Below, one piece after another: positions 31,129 to 36,518 of a stretch of DNA of 36,518 nucleotides (the stretch's first letter is position 1; each line of letters starts with the position of its first letter). The position numbers and the translations under genes are program-made. Under the pieces are notes generated by a model. That model ran no database searches and had not been told where the DNA came from. It worked only from the letters and a program-made list of their open reading frames with translations. This stretch comes from a virus, in the IMG/VR virus record IMGVR_UViG_3300017971_000529, positions 1-36,518 of that record. One strand, given 5' to 3'.

Positions 31129-31443
31129 TTATCCCTTCTTCGAGAGAGCTTCCTCTGCCTCAACCTCTCTTTGCTTTCTGTCTTTGTAATTAGGCTGTGA
31201 AAATACAAGCTGCGCATACTCGTCAGGATCTGTCGGAACAGATTTTACACCGTTGGCAATCAACTTGTGATCCCACTTGTCTTTAAGTCGCTTAAAACAT
31301 CTTTCATATTTATGCTGAACAACCCACTGCAAACGCCTCTTCATATCATCTTCAAAAACGTCTTCTCGTATATCGTTTTTAATAACTCTTTTTTGGATAT
31401 CTGTTAGCGCTAGAATGTTTTTATTGTTAATTGAAATTTTCAT
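31129..31443 (-). CDS. Conserved fibre-cluster protein of unknown function, 104 aa
   Basis: A helical, charged protein between two fibre genes. It contains ALTDIQKRVIKNDIREDVFE, then DDMKRRLQWVVQHKYERCFK and VKSVPTDPDEYAQLVFSQP. I recall proteins of this shape (l...qk.vi.neI..d.f.eDm.rRl.w.l.hk.e....R) next to phage fibre genes, but with no known role; fibre assembly or attachment is plausible. The start is ATG 31443, 9 bp after the stop of the 1277-aa gene. Confidence 0.5.
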   Translation of the reverse strand: MKISINNKNILALTDIQKRVIKNDIREDVFEDDMKRRLQWVVQHKYERCFKRLKDKWDHKLIANGVKSVPTDPDEYAQLVFSQPNYKDRKQREVEAEEALSKKG

Positions 31444-31451
31444 ACATATTC

Positions 31452-34400
31452 CTATATAACCAAATGTCCACTAAAATATGTCAACATAGTAGGAGAGGCG
31501 GCCCCTCTTATTGTTGCCGTATCGCCTGCTCCAAACAATATGACAACTTGTGCCGTTGCTGTATCGCCAGAGTCCATATCAGCAATAACAACAATTTTCA
31601 TCTCTAAAAGATCATCGCTTGTTTTTGTTGCTCCTGGATCACAATATCCACCATAATATGTTCTATTTGATGTTGATAACCGAACACTTGCATTTGTCAT
31701 CGCAGTGGTGATGTCATCCATCGTTACCGTAAACGATAGCAAGTACTTTCCGTCCACTGGTGCTGTAAACGTATCTGTTGCGTTATTATAATCTCCATTA
31801 AGGTCATAAACCTCTGTATCAAATTCTATTGTTGCAACTGCTCCTGCTCCTGTTTGATTTGAATCTCCTGAAGAATTGTAAGCAAGAAATGCTGTTGGCT
31901 CTAAAGTCCCAACTTGATGATTATTATCTACAACCATTATCTCATGTGTAGCGCCTACAGTTGACTGATAAACTCCAGCCATATATGTCGTGTCTACCTG
32001 ACCAGATCCAGTTCCTTGAGCTCCTAGTCGCATTACATTGTTTTCAGCATTAACACCCGGCGACTGCAGGTATATATTTGAGGACTGAGAAGCAGTCGTA
32101 TTCGAATTTCCTGCAAGATAACCTAGGTGTAGATTGTTATTTCCGGATGCACCTACATATCGACACGTATTATATCCGAGTCCCGAATTCCATTTTCCGG
32201 TACTGCCCGCATAAGCCGTATTTCCGCCTACATACGTGTTTTTTTCGCCCGTGGTCAAGCCAAATCCAGAGCTATGTCCTATACATACGTTCATTGTCGC
32301 CGTAGAAGTGGTTATTGAATAGCCCGATCCATCGCCGATACAGGTGTTGTTAGTCGCCGTGGTCATCCGCAGGCAACTCCTATTGCCCATGCAGCAATTC
32401 GCATCGCCACTGCTGATCGCCTTTCCGCTCTCATAACCGATGCAATTGTTTTTTTCTCCGGTGGTCAAAGCTGTCAGAGCTGTCTTTCCTATTCCAACGT
32501 TGGCTCCAACTGTGCCCGTATAGGTAAAATTACCGGCATTTTCTCCAACAAAAACACAGCCTCTTGATGCGCCGTTGTCATAGTTGTGTAAAAATTTAGA
32601 CCCACCAGTACAACTTGTGCCGTTGCATGTTGCGCCAAGATATAACACTCCCTCAGTTCCTGCGGCATTTGTGTTGGGAAGGCGAATTATACGGTTTAAG
32701 TGTGTTCTTAATGTAGAACCCGACCCGGTTGTATTTGTATTTTCTCCCGTCAATACACTAAGAACGCCTGCTGCCGGGACAGCGTTTCCGGAGTCGGTTG
32801 TATATGTAGTTGCAACGGATCCCCCAGCCTCAAGATTTAATGTATTTACACCAGTAGTAAATGCTATTGTTCCACCTGCAGAAGTAAGCGTTGCAAATGC
32901 CGGATCGGCGCCAGTTGCCCCTATTAAAACTTGGCCGTTCGTACCAACGACTAGCGACGTTAGACTGTTTGTTGCATTTCCAACTTGAACGGCATGATCA
33001 GTCGTTCCGGTCACATTAAACGTAACGGTTGATCCGGCGGCGGTGGTTCCGATATTGTTGCCACCTGCAAGTGTAAATACGGCACTCGAAGCCTGCGCAT
33101 CGGTTGGTCCATCAGCACGTAAAATAACATCGTCAATAGTTTCTAAAGCAGATTGAACCGTAGTATCAGAAGCACTTAATATATGATCAAAGTTCGATGT
33201 ATCAGTTAGTACTAAAGATGCTATTGTTGCTGATACCCCAGAGAAACTAGTCCTAACTGTTTCTTTAGAGATAATAACATCGACAATAGACGTTGAGCTT
33301 TCTTCAAATATTATATATCCGAGTTGAGCAATCTCAAGCCTGGCAAGTTCAGCTGTTGCTGTTGGAATAATATTGTTTGCGACAGCTGTTTGAGCTTGCG
33401 TTAAATTATTATATTGAGCATCTCCTAATACTCCAATGTATATTGGAGTTGAAGAATTTATATTATCTTTTGATACATACAATCTGTAAACTGAATACTT
33501 ATTTGCTCCTAAAGCAGTTGCGACACCACCATTGTTCCATGTTCCGTCAAATGTATCACTTTGAAGATAGCGAGCCCATTTTCCAGATCCATTTGTATAA
33601 TACTGTTCAAAGACTTCTGCAACTCCGCCACTATCAGGAATATCTGTTTCGAGACCATGATCCTCAAGTTTATCTGAGCCAGAAATTTCTATTTTTTGTG
33701 TTCCATTAAGAGTAATATTTGCACCACCTACCATATTGCTTATAACTGATCCGATAGTGTCATGAGCCCACACGGAACTCCTCCAAGGAAATTGATATGG
33801 ATGATTTTCTTTGACAGTAACTTGATTATTTGTAATAGGAGTAGAGTCACGCAAACATTCAAATAAAACAATATTATCTGAAAATAATGACTCACTATAC
33901 ACAGTTGTTTTTTGAATTGTTCCTGTATTATCAATATAAATATAGTATGTATTTCCAGCAGTTAAACCAGATATTGTCTGTGGAGCAGTCCATGATATTA
34001 GCTCTCCATTAATATAACCTGTTCCGCTTTGAGATACGGTAAAATCTCCAAGAGTAGTATCATCAAAATATGGCCCAGCTCCATCCCATGATGAAAATCC
34101 ACTAACAATTGTAGGATAATCATCTAAAGTATCTAACGCTGATTGAACTGTAGTATCTGAAGAGCTCAATCTTCCATCAAAATTAGTTGTATCTGTTGGC
34201 AGCATAATTGCATCACGAGTTGTCGTTCCTACAGGAAATGAATCTGTTGTCTTTTCATCAACAATAACACGACTAATGTTCGTTGTTGCCTGTGAAACAA
34301 CTATAAAGCCTAGGCGGGCTATACCAATCCGTCCAAGCGGCCCCGCTTGGTCTACGTTATATCGAGATATTGCAAATAACGCCTCTTGCTCTGTTGCATA

Positions 34401-35285
34401 TTCCGCTCTATCCATAACCGCAAAGTATTGTGGATTAGCATTATTACTGTCAGGAACAGTTACAAATAACGAGTAAACACCATAATATCCGGCGGTTAAT
34501 GCCGTCGGGCCAACGCCAAAATTGTTATATACAGTAGAAAACGTTGTAGAGCTTGCAGCCGTAGCAAGATCGCTTCCTATGTAATACATAATATTGAATG
34601 TGCGTGCAGCGCCTGCCGGATCAGCAATAGTTAATAGATAGAATGGCGTTTGAAGGAGCATTCCATCTGATATTGTTACTTGGTTTCCTCCGGTTGCGGT
34701 AATGTGTCCGGATCCATCAACATCTATAATGCGAAATGCTAGATAGTTCGATGTGGCCTGAGTATTGGAAACATTTGAAATAGGATCTTGCCATAATTGT
34801 GTACAATATTGTTCGTTTGCACCAGGTGTTGCATCCCTATAAACAGCATATAAAACCGCACCGGCAGTTGCAGAAAATGCCGTTGTTGATATATCTGCCT
34901 TTTGAACTGTTCCGGCACTATCTACATAGATCCAGTACGCATTTCCGGACGTTATTCCCGACACGGTTTGGTTGCTAATAAAGTCTTCTGGGGCGCTTCC
35001 AACAAATACTGTTCCCCCTTCTAATACCTCTACATCACCTATAGTTGTTGTGTAGTCAACATACGGAGGACCTGCACCAAAACTATCAAGACCAAACCCG
35101 GCCCTGTTCGGTTCTGTCATATCAAATGTAATAGTATTTGCAGCTGATCCAAGATAAATAGTATTTGTAGGAGTTGTAAAATATATTATTCCACCACCAT
35201 CAGGAGCAACGGGAGTTCCGTCTATATCAATAAATTCTATCGGAGCACAACCTGTTCCCAAGCTTGTTCTTGTAATTTGTGACAT
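31452..35285 (-). CDS. Giant tail fibre with C1q-like tip, 1277 aa
   Basis: Residues 1-50 form an attachment domain (APIEFIDIDGTPVAPDGGG). A duplicated unit of about 332 residues spans roughly 65-395 and 397-720; both copies have GAGP-Y-D...GD, later SDTTVQSALDTLDD or SDTTVQSALETIDD. Residues 830-880 hold the shared fibre module (GNAVPAAGVLSVLTGENTN). Residues 925-1070 form YadA-like beta-roll repeats (NVGIGKTALTALTTGEKNN). From about 1130 the tip is C1q/TNF-like (AVATIEFDTEVYDLNGDY, APVDGKYLLSFTVTM, LTYFSGHLVI), a receptor-binding fold. The largest gene, in the fibre cluster. Confidence 0.85.
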   Translation of the reverse strand: MSQITRTSLGTGCAPIEFIDIDGTPVAPDGGGIIYFTTPTNTIYLGSAANTITFDMTEPNRAGFGLDSFGAGPPYVDYTTTIGDVEVLEGGTVFVGSAPEDFISNQTVSGITSGNAYWIYVDSAGTVQKADISTTAFSATAGAVLYAVYRDATPGANEQYCTQLWQDPISNVSNTQATSNYLAFRIIDVDGSGHITATGGNQVTISDGMLLQTPFYLLTIADPAGAARTFNIMYYIGSDLATAASSTTFSTVYNNFGVGPTALTAGYYGVYSLFVTVPDSNNANPQYFAVMDRAEYATEQEALFAISRYNVDQAGPLGRIGIARLGFIVVSQATTNISRVIVDEKTTDSFPVGTTTRDAIMLPTDTTNFDGRLSSSDTTVQSALDTLDDYPTIVSGFSSWDGAGPYFDDTTLGDFTVSQSGTGYINGELISWTAPQTISGLTAGNTYYIYIDNTGTIQKTTVYSESLFSDNIVLFECLRDSTPITNNQVTVKENHPYQFPWRSSVWAHDTIGSVISNMVGGANITLNGTQKIEISGSDKLEDHGLETDIPDSGGVAEVFEQYYTNGSGKWARYLQSDTFDGTWNNGGVATALGANKYSVYRLYVSKDNINSSTPIYIGVLGDAQYNNLTQAQTAVANNIIPTATAELARLEIAQLGYIIFEESSTSIVDVIISKETVRTSFSGVSATIASLVLTDTSNFDHILSASDTTVQSALETIDDVILRADGPTDAQASSAVFTLAGGNNIGTTAAGSTVTFNVTGTTDHAVQVGNATNSLTSLVVGTNGQVLIGATGADPAFATLTSAGGTIAFTTGVNTLNLEAGGSVATTYTTDSGNAVPAAGVLSVLTGENTNTTGSGSTLRTHLNRIIRLPNTNAAGTEGVLYLGATCNGTSCTGGSKFLHNYDNGASRGCVFVGENAGNFTYTGTVGANVGIGKTALTALTTGEKNNCIGYESGKAISSGDANCCMGNRSCLRMTTATNNTCIGDGSGYSITTSTATMNVCIGHSSGFGLTTGEKNTYVGGNTAYAGSTGKWNSGLGYNTCRYVGASGNNNLHLGYLAGNSNTTASQSSNIYLQSPGVNAENNVMRLGAQGTGSGQVDTTYMAGVYQSTVGATHEIMVVDNNHQVGTLEPTAFLAYNSSGDSNQTGAGAVATIEFDTEVYDLNGDYNNATDTFTAPVDGKYLLSFTVTMDDITTAMTNASVRLSTSNRTYYGGYCDPGATKTSDDLLEMKIVVIADMDSGDTATAQVVILFGAGDTATIRGAASPTMLTYFSGHLVI

Positions 35286-35287
35286 AA

Positions 35288-35635
35288 CTATTCTCCATAA
35301 AATACGGTAAAGTAAACACTTCCAGTTGTGGGAACACCTAGCTGCATACAGTAAAGTCGCTTACCCTCACCAAGATAAAACCCCTCAGAAAACGTTTTGT
35401 TTGCCGTAATATCTAACACAAAAAGAGCGTTTGACAGCAATGGGAAATGATTATCTACACCATTAAACGAAAACCAAAGAGTAGCGTCAGTATAATTCTG
35501 CAAGAGAATCTGACGTGCGGGATGATTGATAGCGGTACCTATTGACGTATATGCCGCACCTGCACCTGCAATTGTTGCTGCATCCAGCGTTCGGCACGTT
35601 TCTGCATTAAGGCGAAGATTTAACGCTTGAACCAT
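35288..35635 (-). CDS. Small virion beta-protein, paralogue 3, 115 aa
   Basis: One of three consecutive genes with a common core. Here: ARQILLQNYTDATLWFSFNG, then NHFPLLSNALFVLDITANK and GKRLYCMQLG, ending SVYFTVFYGE. The core (i...N.t...i.iSyNG...h..l......l.ld...N........l..g..vy......G.vy...y) predicts a small beta sandwich. It lies directly before the giant fibre. Probably a baseplate or fibre-attachment part, by position only. Confidence 0.5.
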   Translation of the reverse strand: MVQALNLRLNAETCRTLDAATIAGAGAAYTSIGTAINHPARQILLQNYTDATLWFSFNGVDNHFPLLSNALFVLDITANKTFSEGFYLGEGKRLYCMQLGVPTTGSVYFTVFYGE

Positions 35636-35644
35636 GTATTTTCC

Positions 35645-35983
35645 TTATATTTCAAAATAACTTATTACAAAAACATCGCCACCTTTTCCCGGATTAATCT
35701 CTGCTGCTACCCATACCTTTTGATACCGTGGCATCAGTAAAACATCTGACGGGATCTGTGCGTTTGCTTCAAAATCTAACTCGTAAGAACTATGTGAAAG
35801 AACTATATCTTGCGCATCAAAACCATCGTAACTTATAAGAACATTAACATTGCTTGTGTTAACAAACCTGATTAGGTATGACGGATGAGGAAGCCCCGGA
35901 TCGCACAGCTGGAAATCTGCTGTTAACAAGCTCGCATCAAACCATGTATATGTATTTGCGAAGGTTCTATCTGTTCCCGGCAT
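35645..35983 (-). CDS. Small virion beta-protein, paralogue 2, 112 aa
   Basis: Core: YLIRFVNTSNVNVLISYDGF, then DAQDIVLSHSSYELDFEANA, LLMPRYQKVWVAAE and GGDVFVISYFEI. It aligns with its two neighbours over the whole length; the N-terminal 30 residues (ANTYTWFDASLLTADFQLCD) differ. The start overlaps the previous stop as TAATG, so it is translationally coupled. Function as for its paralogues: an unassigned virion protein, perhaps a mixed ring with them. Confidence 0.5.
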   Translation of the reverse strand: MPGTDRTFANTYTWFDASLLTADFQLCDPGLPHPSYLIRFVNTSNVNVLISYDGFDAQDIVLSHSSYELDFEANAQIPSDVLLMPRYQKVWVAAEINPGKGGDVFVISYFEI

Positions 35984-36315
35984 TATCGTTTCTCATTATA
36001 ATAGCCAACAAAATACACAAATCCGACGCCCGCTGGCCCACTGATCCAAATGCGTTGCCCTTTAGGCAATAGATTTACCTTGCCTCTTGGCTGAGAATTA
36101 GTTTGGAAATTAAGCTGTACGGGGGTTCCGGCAGGAACTACGTCATGTAACTGTGTCCCGTTGTAACTGATCGCTATATTTTGATTACAAGCATTTACTA
36201 TACGTATCAAAAAGCAGGCCTCTTCAAGTGAGTCTACAAATTCGTCGTAACCACCAGTCAATGTTGAACTATCAAGTGATATCATATGAATAGCTGCCAC
36301 CCTGTTTGTTGTCAT
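35983..36315 (-). CDS. Small virion beta-protein, paralogue 1, 110 aa
   Basis: Core: FLIRIVNACNQNIAISYNGT, then LHDVVPAGTPVQLNFQTNSQ, VNLLPKGQRIWISGP and GFVYFVGYYNEK. AGGAG lies 6 nt before ATG 36315 but touches the alternative ATG 36321, so 36315 is chosen. It follows the 804-aa fibre gene after a 28-nt hairpin and is coupled to paralogue 2. Unassigned virion protein. Confidence 0.5.
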   Translation of the reverse strand: MTTNRVAAIHMISLDSSTLTGGYDEFVDSLEEACFLIRIVNACNQNIAISYNGTQLHDVVPAGTPVQLNFQTNSQPRGKVNLLPKGQRIWISGPAGVGFVYFVGYYNEKR

Positions 36316-36332
36316 GCACATCTCCTAGGCTT

Positions 36333-36360
36333 CCTCCCCAAGCATAATTGCCCGGGGAGG
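36333..36360 (-). promoter_or_regulatory. Intercistronic hairpin after the 804-aa fibre gene
   Basis: Arms CCTCCCC / GGGGAGG with extra GCA/TGC pairs around the loop. No T run follows on the minus strand, so it is more likely an mRNA-stability or translation element than a terminator. Confidence 0.45.
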
Positions 36361-36368
36361 AATTATAT

Positions 36369-36518
36369 TTATTCTTTTTCCGGCACCTTCTCGGCTTTTT
36401 CCTGTTGCGCTTTTTCCATTTGCTCAACTTCAGCCCTGAATTCATCAAGTGATTCATAAATAGCTGAAAACGGTGAACCCATTGGAATTACAAAGTCAAA
36501 ACGCAATGCTACATCAAC
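36369..36518 (-). CDS. C-terminal 49 residues of the tail fibre at position 1 (5' cut by window edge)
   Basis: Open from 36518 to TAA at 36369. It reads VDVALRFDFVIPMGSPFSAI, then YESLDEFRAEVEQMEKAQQE and a charged end KAEKVPEKE. No start is present in the window. Joined to position 1 it continues the fibre in frame: ...NDGTQAVN plus VDVALRFDFVI, a smooth beta strand. It ends with a coiled coil and is followed by the intercistronic hairpin. The joining is inference, but frame, strand and fold all agree. Confidence 0.75.
   Translation of the reverse strand, partial: VDVALRFDFVIPMGSPFSAIYESLDEFRAEVEQMEKAQQEKAEKVPEKE

Overview
The window reads as the genome of a tailed, short-tailed (podovirus-like) bacteriophage of 36.5 kb. 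It carries small and large terminase subunits, a P22-like portal, a scaffold, an N4-gp56-type major capsid protein, a tail adaptor, a nozzle, three ejection-type internal proteins, and a large set of fibre and receptor-binding genes. No tail tube, sheath or tape-measure gene is visible. The sequence appears to be circular or circularly permuted. The fibre gene that runs off position 1 (minus strand) continues in the same frame from position 36518 and stops at 36369, giving an 804-residue protein. No integrase, DNA polymerase, RNA polymerase or lysin is recognisable.

Layout. Nearly all virion genes lie on the minus strand. Following that strand, they run rusA, terS, terL (22426-20193), portal and small basic proteins (18629-15358), a conserved 161-aa protein and the scaffold (14867-13679). 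Next come a terminator, then the capsid pair (13449-11509), a second terminator, neck and tail genes (11467-6513), ejection proteins (5868-2676), and fibres across the join and down to 29345. After these come two tiny membrane proteins and an ERF recombinase (29343-28320). Five plus-strand islands interrupt this order (2390-2679, 5959-6516, 14903-15376, 16009-16197, 18975-20070). Four encode small regulatory, exported or membrane proteins and look like morons; the fifth (5959-6516) looks like a virion or receptor-binding protein.

Replication and control. A winged-helix, Rep-like protein (24162-22843) is followed by an array of iteron-like repeats at about 22575-22765. It is preceded by a hairpin leader and a perfect 15-bp AT-rich inverted repeat. 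A small Cro-like repressor (24650-24417) faces an early plus-strand operon (24708-28280) across a symmetric divergent promoter. That operon ends with an ERF annealing protein fused to a topoisomerase-type zinc ribbon and an SF2 helicase with four C-terminal helicase-associated modules. A second ERF protein lies on the other strand. A ribbon-helix-helix repressor gene (18887-18720) diverges from a three-gene envelope-protein operon, and triple 8-bp operators overlap both promoters.

Host. Two island proteins have short signal peptides ending just before ME plus acidic residues. This style reminds me of exported proteins of Dependentiae (TM6) bacteria, which are intracellular bacteria of protists. 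That host guess is inference. The iterons, Rep-like gene and repressors, with no integrase, would fit a phage maintained as a plasmid, which is also unproven.
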